Assembly (NCBI GenBank): GCA_963585895.1
Contig: OY757917.1
Location: forward strand, 109,411,256-109,475,255
Origin: Sepioteuthis lessoniana
Taxonomy: Eukaryota; Mollusca; Cephalopoda; Myopsida; Loliginidae
DNA length: 64,000 nt
Direction of reading: 5' to 3'
Shown here one piece after another: positions 36,891-47,199 of the stretch. Position 1 is the first letter of the stretch; the number at the start of each line of letters is the position of its first letter. The notes under the pieces were generated by a model. That model saw nothing but the letters and a program-made list of their open reading frames with translations. It searched no databases and was not told the origin of the DNA. Made by a program: the position numbers and the translations under genes.

Positions 36891-39800
36891 AAGTAACGCT
36901 GGTTTGAAATAATCTTACTACCTTCATTCCCCTTTTCAAAATCTGTCTTACCCCGATAAATAAATATTGCTTTAAATAATAATACAGTTTATACGGATAT
37001 TATCCAATAAATGAGTTATCTTTAAAAAGTACGGCGAGGGTGGGGTAAAATCAGAATCTTTTCATAAAATGTAAACTCTGCAGTATCAAAAAGTTTATTA
37101 TAGAAAAAGTAATCTCACAAAATATTTGTTAAGAAGCTATTCAAAATGGCAGCAATTCAAACAGAGTGCTCTAAGCTTGAAAAGGGGTATATCATTGAAT
37201 TTTGGGGACTAAGAGATCAAACCATGTGAACTTTATTTAAGTGTGATGTGTAGGAAGAAACACCCTTTAATAAATACAGAAATCTTTTTACGGAAATAGT
37301 ATCAATTCTCTCTAGGTCTTTTTCTGAGTATTCTACCTCGTCTTAATGTTGTAGTCATGATGGTAAAAGTCATCATCATCATCTAATAGCTCAAAGTCCC
37401 GTTCGCAGGGCTGATTTCAAGCAACATATTTGAAGCCAGGATTTTATCGTTGTGTATTCGAAATTATATTTATCGTGCCACTCTAAAATCTGTCTATATT
37501 TAATTAGAGATTATGGTTTCCAGTGTTTGCGAATAGACTGAATAAACACACTCTAATGCTCATATTGGCTAAACCTGATTGAATAAGAATAAAAATGAAT
37601 GGAAATATTATCAAATATTGATTATATATTCTCTAGAGATTTTTATTTTGCCTGCTTTCTAGTTACGCAAAAAGCCTGGAACACGTTTGATAATAATGGC
37701 ACAGGGATCTCTGAAAAATGTTATCAATGACCACCGAGTATTAAAAAATGTCGAGGAAATTCAAAACTAAATTTGCCATTTATTCACAGGTGACTTAAAA
37801 ATCTTTTCGATTTGATGTAGTTTTACGAAACAAGAACATAAAAAAGAAATAAACTATTCCGTACAGATATTCTACATATATACATACATGTTTGCCACTG
37901 ATACGATTTTCAACTTTCAATCTTAATCTACGCATATCCAGTCACTTCTAGATGAAATTAGTTTTACGGCGTGTCCACACACTTTGGGTCATTTAATGCC
38001 GGTTTTTAAAGATTTGATTTTGGCAAGTAATTAATCATAATCCTTAGTGAGACAGTTCATACTTACTTGTAACTATTCTTCATATATATTATTGCGCACA
38101 TCCATAGGGTATCAAGAGATACTATCAAATACTAAGAATTTACAAACATATCTATTTGACCTATAGATTGAAAAGCAACTAAAAATCAGTCAGAGTGGAA
38201 ATGGTAGAATTTGTAACGAAGAGGTGATTCTACTTCCTCCAAGAATGGAGCCTCACCATTACAAGCAGTTCGAAAATGTATCTACATGATTACATGCACA
38301 AGACACAGTAACTAACCCTGCGACTGTCTACACAATTCAAGTTTACAATCATTTATGCTCTATCACAAATATCGAGCACTTATTTCATAAATATAGCAAA
38401 TTACGTTATTAATAGTGTTTATTATCACGCACATAAAATGTGGGGGTATGCGAGCGTAAGTGTGAATTTAATTTGTATCTATTTTAAAGGAAACCGATAT
38501 TTTCTGTATTGATTTCTATTCTCATTTTACTATTTGCCTATTTTTTTTTTTTTTTTTGGTTTTAGTTGATTTTAATTGTATTAAAAGGAAATCAGGAAAC
38601 ACGAATTATGTTGGTTTTTTTTTCTCTTCTGTTTTTAATGTTTGTTTTACTTTTTTTTTAGAAAGTCGTGATAAGCGTTAGTTTTCTGTAGTTTCCCACT
38701 TTTAAAATGAGTTTCAACATAAAAAGTTACTGTTTATATTCCTATTCACCTCAAGTCATTTGATATAAACAGATATCGTAAGACATTCGTGGTCACTGAA
38801 TATTTATTTAAAAGACTCTTGCCTTTATTTCATTTGCACAAGAGATATAATCAGTGAATATTAAACCTTTAATTCAATGGCTTTCTCATATACTAATATT
38901 ACTTTAGTTGAGCACAAGGGCAGTATCATGAGAAAGCCGCTAAGAGCCGAACTTGCAGATACGAATATGCTAGTCAACCTCGCTACCCAATAATTTGTTC
39001 ATTCGCTTTTTTCATGCTCACGAATACACTCACACAGCACACATCTGAGTGCAGGTATGTATGCGCGTATATGACAGCATGTTGTATTCACCAATAAAAT
39101 CAGAACATAGAAAAGGTTAATATTCGTTCTACAATTATTGTCTATTCCTCTACAAAATAATTATAGATTTCTCTATTAAAATAAGCAAACATGATCAAAT
39201 TGGCAGATATTTTGGCTAAGGATTATTACTTTTATGTCAAGATGATTAACTAAGAAATATGTTTGCATGAACGACCTCTAGAGTAAATTTATTTCCTTTT
39301 AATAATTAAATAGAACGTTTCAGAGATATAACTATTCCTTAGTTTTCGGACATTCAGAGCCAAGTGATAACAATTACATAATCTCATCCTGGATTATTAG
39401 CAGAATACATTAAACAGCATCTCCACGTGGGCCTACAGATTTAGAACTCTAGATTGTACTGAGAACTGCTTTATTCCCATTACTTCCAGTTCTACTCTCA
39501 TCCTGAATGATAGTAACAGTTAGAACCACACCTATGATTAAAATACATCTGTTTAAAATAATTCGTTTTACCATGGGCTACTTTATACCATATCACTATA
39601 AGGCAAAAAATAATAACTGATAAATACAAAGATTCTATCAAAAATACGCGTGAACTTTCAAAATATGGTCATTATTACAATGAAAAATTTACAGTTAAGT
39701 CAAGATTCAGCATTAAATAACCTATAAGAAGTAGGTATGTAAAAAAACAATGAAACAAACCTTCTCACGGACATCACTAATGCATTTTACTAATAAGGTT

Positions 39801-39972
39801 ATTGTTAGGGTTCCACCTTGATGCAAACATTATGCTAAAATTAAGACCGTAGAAAGATTGATAATGTTATCCTTTTAATGCACTGTGTACCACCAGATTT
39901 TTATTTAGTGAGGAACTATACATAACATAGGACACGGAAGAAAAAAAAACAAAAAACTCAAACTTGACTTAC
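36891..39972. other. AT-rich non-coding stretch, probably intron
   Basis: No exon for the second half of the FN3 domain could be found here on the minus strand. No RNA gene is seen. Around 38235-38345 there is a weak match to the composite-repeat tail. Confidence 0.4.
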
Positions 39973-40064
39973 CTTCCATGTGACGGTTAGTTTAGTTTTG
40001 GGGTATGACAGATTGTGCTCCGCAGAACTTACAACTTGTTCTATTTTCGGAGGCAGGTCCGGTT
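39973..40064 (-). CDS. Receptor exon: first half of second FN3 domain
   Basis: A 92-bp exon is bounded by an acceptor (CTTTATTCTCACAG) and a strong donor (AAG/GTAAGT). It enters in phase 1 and leaves in phase 0. Combined with the last base of the previous exon it reads QPDLPPKIEQVVSSAEHNLS and, after a few residues, KLTVTWK. A leading Pro-rich strand and a Trp in strand B are the signature of an FN3 start. There is one N-glycosylation sequon (NLS). The second half of this domain should be in the next exon, which I did not find in the remaining 40 kb. Confidence 0.85.
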
Positions 40065-40616
40065 CTGTGAGAATAAAGGAAAAAAAAAAGATTAATAATT
40101 AAAAAGCAATGCAATAAATCTGGGATATGTTTTATGACAACATTCATTTGCCTAACAGATTATAAAAGACATAAAAAAAATATGAAGCTGTTTATACACA
40201 TATCTTAAAAATAGAAATATGTCTCCCACAATATATAACGCTTGAAAGAACACAAAAGCGACATAAGAATTATAACTTAAACAATGCTCTATTTCAATAC
40301 GTTTCTCAATCTAATCCGAACTTCGATTTCAATTCTGCAAAGATGCCCATTCACATTCATGATAAAAGACTTAGACAAATTTTCGAAGCCGCTGCTATTT
40401 CACTCTGTAATAACCTAAATAATCGTCCTGGCTTTTATAATATTTCTCTTTACTTGAGCAAATCCATTTTAAATAGCTACAATATATTCCATCTTTAGTT
40501 AATATATTCCTCATATATCATCATTTCATATATTCTCTTTTTTTTTCCTCCTTTCGATTCGAAATCTTTCACGATAAACAAACGGAACATGCATTCTACA
40601 CAATATTTCTAATGAG

Positions 40617-41475
40617 TCAAATGACGTAATTTAAAACAACAAACGCTGAATCCCTTTTTTTTCATCATACAACGTGTGAAAGCACATGCGATATCCTAGC
40701 CTCATCAGCCGCCAACCAGGGTGATAACACAGTTTCGGTAGCTCAAGGCGGTACTGCCACTCCTGGCGCTACCGAGCAGCTTTTGCCACCGGATAGGGTA
40801 TTTAAAAGAAATATGTATCTATGTATACACAAGATCAACTAAAAGAAGACATTACATTGGACGTTTGTTCATCTTCATTTTGGTGCAGTTTGTGATTTTA
40901 AAAAGCGTTTACTTACGGCCGTTAGATGTCATAGCAACCGTTTCTTGATTTTGCGAAATTACACGAGAAAGGTGGCTCTGCGTGTATAACATTCGTGTTG
41001 AAATCCTTTCTATAACCGTTATCTATTCGGTTCGTTTTCTTTCATTTATGCGTTACTGCCCAAAAGCACTCGAGATAAACGTCATATATAATTCCGCTAA
41101 AAGATTTTATTTGTTGATCAATGGGCCCTGAAGATGGGTGGTGAGTAAAAAGAAAGCTCCTGGTCTAAGTTTGTCCAGGTAGCTATCTGATTACCCATGG
41201 GCCACTAAATTCTTGGCTTGTAAAAAAATGTCTCCAGGACGCTGATGGTCAGCAATGGGCTCGTGAATACTGTGGGGGTAAACCTGATTCATAGGCCCAT
41301 CAATCGATTTACATTCTCCGGCAGGGGAATTACGTTCTTCGCACCAGCGCGCCTTGTGGATTCGTGATCCTCGCAAGCTGTTGAATTTTCTGCCGCAATC
41401 ACACGTTGTAGCCGGGTACATATCCAGATCGTTACCGTATGATCAAATGACGTAATTTAAAACAAACGCTGAATC
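40617..41475 (-). mobile_element. Short poly(A) retroposon flanked by a 33-36 bp direct repeat
   Basis: The sequence TCAAATGACGTAATTTAAAA plus the following 13-16 bases occurs at 40617-40652 and again at 41443-41475. The two differ by one AAC triplet. Between them lies 790 bp (40653-41442). Read on the minus strand it begins 21 bases before an ATG and ends in an A-run (ATGATGAAAAAAAA) right at the left repeat. This is the layout of a retroposed, poly(A)-tailed element with a long target-site duplication. An inverted repeat CGGTAGC/GCTACCG lies at 40736-40774. Confidence 0.7.
41191..41421 (-). CDS. 76-aa zinc-finger protein of the retroposon
   Basis: This frame starts at an ATG 21 bases from the element's 5' end and stops after 76 codons. 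Residues 6-27 contain TCDCGRKFNSLRGSRIHKA followed by RWC, which fits a C-x-C...H-x4-C finger. Similar CGR..S.RG..IH fingers are known to me from N-termini of non-LTR retrotransposon proteins, so this is probably the truncated start of such a protein. No RT follows. Whether the short protein is ever made cannot be judged. Confidence 0.45.
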   Translation of the reverse strand: MYPATTCDCGRKFNSLRGSRIHKARWCEERNSPAGECKSIDGPMNQVYPHSIHEPIADHQRPGDIFLQAKNLVAHG

Positions 41476-41479
41476 ACTT

Positions 41480-41679
41480 ATTAAACGGCCAACTTTTTCT
41501 TGTTATACAAATTTTGCCTACGTTTTTGTATTTTGCATTTTTAAACATCGTTGATTTAACATCATTAATATCATCCCTCATTGTCCTGATGATGGTTCAT
41601 TAGAACCGAAACGCTATAGTGTCGACTTTGCTACTCAATAAATCTCTCCTTCTACTTGGATTACCTTGTTATCAATTTT

Positions 41680-41682
<3 letters not shown>
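41480..41682 (+). mobile_element. Penelope-like 3' or pLTR fragment with hammerhead motif
   Basis: Directly right of the 33-bp repeat lies a segment with a hammerhead-like fold (41583-41626), then a CAATAAATC polyadenylation-like signal at 41636 and an (AT)n tract (41683-41714). Hammerhead ribozymes close to the terminal repeats are an established feature of Penelope-like elements, so that origin is inferred. No RT is attached. Confidence 0.5.
41583..41626 (+). ncRNA. Hammerhead ribozyme-like motif
   Basis: The core box CTGATGA is at 41586-41592. Helix II pairs GGTTC (41594-41598) with GAACC (41603-41607) over an ATTA loop. GAAA is at 41608-41611. Helix III pairs ACGC (41611-41614) with GTGT (41619-41622) over TATA. 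C41623 is the expected cleavage base in a GTC triplet, and helix I starts GTC (41583-41585) with GAC (41624-41626). All conserved core bases are present. One extra T (41593) between the core and helix II departs from the consensus and may weaken activity. Helix I beyond 3 bp is irregular. Confidence 0.65.
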
Positions 41683-41717
<35 letters not shown>

Positions 41718-41734
41718 TTAGATTGAGCTTAGTT

Positions 41735-42010
41735 TAATGGCATATCAACATCTGTAGGTCATTTAATTGCAAAAAGGTTAAGTTAGATTAGTTTTCTATG
41801 TGGGTACATAGGATGTGTGAACGTTTTGCAAATAACATTTTACACAAAGCCGAGTTTATTTTTCCTCCCAATTAAATCGTTTCACTTACCTCGATTCAAT
41901 ATGAATCCTTCTCTTTACTTTTAATCATTTGTTTGTACACAGTCAAACGGTCTCAAAAACTTATGAAAAGCAACAATTCAACATCAGCCATTCGTTTGCA
42001 CACATATAAA
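41735..42010 (+). repeat. Composite repeat, head part
   Basis: AATGGCATATCAACATCTGT then AGGTCATTTAATTGCAAAA match the head of the 14.5-kb copy. Phrases such as CAGTCAAACGGTCTC, CAACAATTCAACATCAG and CCATTCGTTTGCACAC follow, like the units at 49.9-50.2 kb. The tail is absent. Confidence 0.5.
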
Positions 42011-42239
42011 TGAATAAAGACGATGAATTTGAGATTAGTTAAAAAGTAAAAATAAAGTTACTGAGTTGACGGTTAGTAAGTGACATTTAAAAAAGAAGAG
42101 ATTGAGCTCATCTGTTTGACGCCAGCTAAATGATTTCATGTATTGTACATATTTATTATACCTTCCAGATCGAGGCTGGCGACGATGTTGTCAGTGTCAC
42201 TATATATGCTTTCTACTCTATAGGATCTTTTAAGGATTT

Positions 42240-43575
42240 TGTTGATCCCTGAGCATTGAACTGTTTATTCATTTCCATATGTGTCTCTGTTCTTGATGCT
42301 TAGTGGACTGTATCGAATTTGGCTGGGAGCAGTTTGAATGTGCCTCCTGGTTTTTTTCTGTTCACTTTGGTGTTCGTATGTATTCTTCCAGAGTGGCCAA
42401 TAGAAGTTTGTACTTTCTGTTTAAGTTGCAACTGCTTTTTGATTGTGGGCGTTTGAGTCCATTTCAATTTCCATTTGCTCTATATCTTTATTTCTTTTTA
42501 CTTTCTATTGGGGAGGGGTGGAGGTGTTGTTTGATTTTCTTCTATTTTCTTGAAGTTGATCAATCTCTATTTTTGTAGCTTGTGTTTCCCTTTTTAAGTT
42601 GTGGTTGTTGGGGTGTTGTTTGTTTTATTGAGTGTTTTTTTTTCTATATTAAGGTTTTGAGGGTTTTAATTAAGTTTTGTATTTCGTTTATTAGGTTTAT
42701 CAATTCTTCTTTTACTTTTTTTTGTTTTTATTTGAATGTTTATACGGTTGTTATTCGGAATGTTTTTGTAATTTTAGAAAAAGCTGTTTTAATGAAGGGC
42801 ATTTCTATAAGTCTTCTTGCTTCTGGGAAGCTAATATTTTGTGTGACTTTGATTTTTATGAATTCGATTTTTTCCCAGATTTTGCAGAGCTTTGAATCAG
42901 CTGTGTGGATTTCATTGCATTTGCTGCAGTTTAGAGTATTAGTGAATGTATCTTCTGTGTGGTCTGGTTCATATGCACCGGATTTTCACATACTAGTTTC
43001 CATGTGTAAGGTTCTTTCAAATGTTCATATTTCAGGTAATTGTAGCACCTTCTGAGATTTGAGATTTACTTTTCCAATTTTGCTAGCGTGCATCCAATTT
43101 TTATTTATGTCCAGGGGTTTTTGGATTGTAGAAAGTTAGAATGTATATATTCGTGTCGATGATTTGGTTCAATTTTCTGATTGTAATCCTTTCGACATCT
43201 ATAATATTCTTTTTTTTAAATGTATATTTTATTTCTGTTATTAAGAATAGGGATAGGTCCTTGTTATGTACTGCACCTGTGTAGGTATTTAGACTCTCAT
43301 AAGGGTTGGTATTAATATCTATATAGTAGAATTTCTTCAGTTTTAGTAATATCTCGGCTTGTCTTTTGTCACCTCTATGGGGATTGTTTCATTTGTTAGG
43401 TTTTTGACTGACAGGTGGGTAAAATAGAGAGGAAATGTTTTCTTCGATGATAAAAAGTAATAAGTTTGTTAGCGGGAGTTTTTCTGATTGCAGTACAGCG
43501 AATTTAGCGTATTGTTCTTGGTCTGAATCGGATTCGTAATGAAGTTTTTTCTTGTTCTTTTCATAAGCCATAAAA
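42240..43575 (-). pseudogene. LINE ORF1 (gag-like, CCHC zinc knuckle), decayed
   Basis: The minus strand starts at an ATG near 43571 (MAYEKNKKKLHYESDSDQEQ). It continues KFAVLQSEKLPLTNLLLFII, then, after a frame change, DVERITIRKLNQIIDTNIYI and TFYNPKTPG. Near 42950 comes the knuckle CSKCNEIHTADSKLC followed by FIKIKVTQNISFPEARRLIE. This order (RRM-like region, then C-x2-C-x3-H-x6-C, then the NLSFPEAR-type block) is that of gag-like ORF1 proteins of jockey/I-type LINEs. Several stops and frameshifts break it. The T-rich open frames on the plus strand here are its shadow. Confidence 0.75.
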
Positions 43576-43854
43576 ATTAGTTTTGAGTTTTACTGACTTT
43601 GCTCCCTACCCACCACGAAGCACCTCTTAGGGGATTTGCCAACGAAGAAACACATTGGCCCAGGGATATAATGGTTACATAATCAACATACTCATGATGA
43701 TGATAGAAGGTTAGATTGTGTTCCTGGGTTTTCATTCCCAAGGTAATTACTCATCCAAGGAAAAGAAAGGGTATGAGTCCTTCCCCAGCATGAATGATCC
43801 AAGAGACATAGTCCTCTGATTTAAATTTTAGCAAAACTCTGAAAGAGGGCTGAC

Positions 43855-44110
43855 ATGATCGGCCGATTGATCAGATATGGCCTCTCCGACCGCCCGTCTA
43901 GCCGAGTAAGGGCCAAAGTGGAGTGTTACAAGTCACGTAGCCTTTTTGGTAGCCAGGTGAAGGACTGCTCAGCCACCAGGATCCCGTCTTCAAGCATTAC
44001 GGGTCAATACCCGCGGCCATCTGCTAGTTTCATGGGGGTCTTACCCTTCTGCCTAGATGCAGTCAGCTTATTCTACAGCCCCAATCGACATGACGTAATG
44101 TTCTTTGCTA
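43855..44110 (+). repeat. Composite-repeat tail fragment
   Basis: GGGGGTCTTACCCTTCTGCC, AGATGCAGTCAGC and TTATTCTACAGCCCC match the tail at 15.15-15.43 kb and 50.40-50.44 kb. The left half (43855-43990) is GC-rich and contains CACCAGGATCCCG, with no match elsewhere in the window. A further short tail piece (CCACCACGTCAGAGTGATCG) is at 44640. Confidence 0.5.
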
Positions 44111-45583
44111 AAAATCTAAATAACGAGAGTTCAATTGCGGTTATTGAGCATATGCAGATCTTAGTACGAATAATAGTATCAGCCATGATTAAACACAATC
44201 CCATCATATAAATAATTTAATGTTCTCATGAAGTAAAGATGCGATTATTCTAGTTCATCATACAGTTTAGTAAAACATAAGACAATCCAAAATTATATCT
44301 TTCATATTACGTAACAAACAAGAAATATATAGAAATCTCTTTCTCTCTCCCGTTCTCGCTTAATTTTCGTTGCAAGCATGTTGCAATTCTAATTTTTGTT
44401 AGAGAGTTTTACAGGTGAAAATGTATATATAATAAAAACAAAAACGTTCATTTTATTGTAATATGTTCAATGAGAACAAAATTCTGGCAGAAGATAATTT
44501 TTTAATGATGAACATTTTTAGTTAGGCACTTATTCTTGGGTGGTACTATATATGTCATTTTTTTTAATTCCCATATTTTATATTGTTTATTTTTATTTAC
44601 TTGTGTCTTTATTAGAACTCGATTTTTTTCGAGTGCAACTCCACCACGTCAGAGTGATCGTAGGAATGAAGGCAATAAATTTGTAGATTAGAGCCTCGGT
44701 TGTCGATCATAATTCGTCCTAAAATTATGTTCCGCTACCAATTTGTTAAAAAGCTGAAACAATGCTTCTCGACTAGACACAGCCAGCCGTTCTGCCGGGT
44801 TAGGTTTGCCTCGCCAGTTATTCACAAGTGTTCCGTTTTAATCGGCTTGACACATGTGTTCGAACACCGAACATTTCTTCGATCTCTGAGACATATTTTA
44901 CTCAAATTTCTTGGTCAAACTCTGAATTGTTCTACTTAAGAGTTTTTCAGATACTAAGGTTCCTTTGAATTCCATAATTTCTCAGATTTTCAGAATTCGA
45001 GCTCCGCCCTCAGATTAATTTACGTTTCCATTTCTTATTTTTTGTTGGGGTAATTATCTACAAGAAATAACGTCAAATTCTTCTAAAGGCTGCCGACAGG
45101 GCACTAGATTCTTTTCTGGTCAACGCCACTTGGTATAGTGAAGAAAAGATTATAATGGCTGTTTTCTTAAAAATAAGATGGTGTATAGCAAACTTTCAAT
45201 AATCATATTGCTTCTGGTATTTTGAAGATACCCTCTATTTTTAATCATTTTAAAAGTGTCTTCTTTCAGATGAGTCAAAGTCTTTCAACTCCAATAATTT
45301 TGTTTTTCTTCTGTCATAGTTTTCTTATAATCAACAAAGTTAAGACAGCTGGAAATATTTCATGTTTGTTTTCTTTGTTTGATGAACGTTTGACTGCGTC
45401 ATATAGTCAATTGTTGAATATCCGCAACGAAAACCGTTTTTTTTTTTATTTGCACATTATATTTGTTCAATCTACTTAAGACAATTCACGTAAAGAGCTT
45501 TGCGGTCAAAAAAATGTCACAATAGGAATTTATTTTATAGAAAAAAAAACGCCTGCGAACATTTCCTTCTATTTTAATTCAAT

Positions 45584-45586
<3 letters not shown>
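44111..45586. other. Non-coding stretch
   Basis: Apart from the short composite-repeat piece at 44640 nothing is recognised. A 79-codon frame at 44700-44939 shows no known domain. Confidence 0.4.

Positions 45587-45648
<62 letters not shown>
45587..45648. repeat. (CA)n(TA)n microsatellite
   Basis: A short CA tract is followed by about 50 bases of TA dinucleotides. Confidence 0.95.
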
Positions 45649-45650
<2 letters not shown>

Positions 45651-45759
45651 GTGTTTATTGGTTGTAGTATCTAGAGGAGTGTTCTATAAATGAGATAGAA
45701 CATATAGAAAATTATCCTAGATATGTCATAAAAGTGGTAAAATTTTGGAAGATTGGATT

Positions 45760-47190
45760 TTAATATCCGTGTTATTCTCTCTCTCTTTCTCTCTCTATGT
45801 GTGTGTCATCATAATGATGATGGCTCGGAATCTATCAAATCTCCCTCTTGCCATCTGTCCTTCTTGTCAATCGCTCCAGGCAGATCATCTAGATTGCATC
45901 CAAATTCCGCAAAGATTTGATGTACGTAAGTATTTGCTAGTCAGCCAATACTTGTGCCTCTTTACGTCGGAGTTCGTAAAAGAATGTCACTAAAGAGTTT
46001 GTCCTATTTCTCCAGCAATACTGTTTTGTTCGTCATAAATGGATAGTTTGCGTGATGGGAATCAAGTGACCGTACAGCTGTTGTTTTGTGGGCTGCTGCT
46101 TCTAAAATTTGCCCAAAACAGCACAAAGTAGTCTTGAATTGTTTTCATCAATTTTGTCTCCATGCGAACATTAGAATCGACATAGTCACAAATTGGAAGT
46201 AATCATGTTTCATTTCATAAGACTTCCGTATTATCAACAACCAGTCAACGGCAGTCCATTCCTTCATTATGCTTTTGCTGAGATCGCTCTCAGTAGATGA
46301 GACATTGCTGCCAAGGTATTTAAACTGGTTAACTTTTAGAACCTTGCCACATAAAGTAGAGATGGATTCTTGTTTAAGATAGATGAACTGTATCTCTTCC
46401 ACATTAAGGTAGACGCCAATACCTCCTGCTTCTTACCCCAGCTTCTGCAGCAGGGATTCAATTTGGGCATGTATAAATGCAAGAACCCCTTGGTCATATG
46501 TATAGTCTTCATCGGCCATTCTTTTTGCAGGATGTCATCTGCTTCTCATTTTTGAAATTTTAGAAAAAAAAAACAACTTTTTCTTTCATTACTTCTCGTT
46601 ATGTTCGTAGTATGCTATCCATGCAAATATATACATATACATATATTCTTAATGGATTTCTTTGCAAAATTCCAACGACAATGTCAAAGAAGTCAGTTTC
46701 TGCGGGATGTCATCTGCTTCTCATTTTTGAAATTTTGGAAATAAAACCTTATTCTTTTATTACTTCTCGTGATGTTCGTAGTACGTTATCCATGCAAATT
46801 ATATTTATATGCATATATAATTGTTAATGGATTTCTTTGCAAAATTCCAGTGACAATGACAAAGAAATCAGTTTCCCAATTGGATTCGCGAACTATTTCT
46901 TTCGTGTTTTTTTGTCAAGCATCATCATAGCGCAAACGGTTTAATCAGGAAAACCATTTGCAAGTACAATTTGCTCACTCTTTCCTCGGTGTATGGAATG
47001 AAATACATTGGAGAAATGCACAAACGATAGTATTAGCATGAGACTTTGGGCCGTACTTCTTCAATGATTCGATGGTTGTTTGCTAAATTTATAAAAAAAA
47101 AGGTTTCGTAGTTGGCATTTTCTTCCCAATGCACCAGATCAGGTTTTGATCTGATTAACTCACTGGTTAGAAACTGGATGTCATAGGTAC
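45760..47190 (-). pseudogene. RTE-like LINE, RT fragment
   Basis: Read on the minus strand this follows the RT of the 18.8-22.0 kb element. It shows RIIEEVRPK (about 47065), EQIVLANGFPD (about 46980), MMMLDKKTRK, NWETDFFVIVTGILQ (about 46880) and VLKVNQFKYLGSNVSSTES (about 46345). Next comes KEWTAVDWLLIIRKS and then the C-terminal region. Frameshifts and stops are frequent, and a 175-bp tandem duplication disrupts the palm. The 3' end abuts a CT-rich tract (45778-45797), as in the 54.8-kb copy. Confidence 0.8.
46531..46880 (-). repeat. 175-bp tandem duplication inside the RTE fragment
   Basis: GATGTCATCTGCTTCTCATT starts at 46531 and again at 46706. The two copies agree closely to their ends (ATCCATGCAAAT, AATGGATTTCTTTGCAAAAT). 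The duplication affects only this LINE copy and must have arisen after insertion. Confidence 0.85.
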
Positions 47191-47199
47191 CGTTGCCTG

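Noticed and set aside
40690-40720. Second hammerhead on the minus strand from the CTGATGAG box
   Set aside because: No GAAA box or helix II follows at the required distance.
42303-43055. Plus-strand hydrophobic frames of 91 and 157 codons
   Set aside because: They are the shadow of the minus-strand LINE ORF1, where a zinc knuckle and the FPEAR block are readable.
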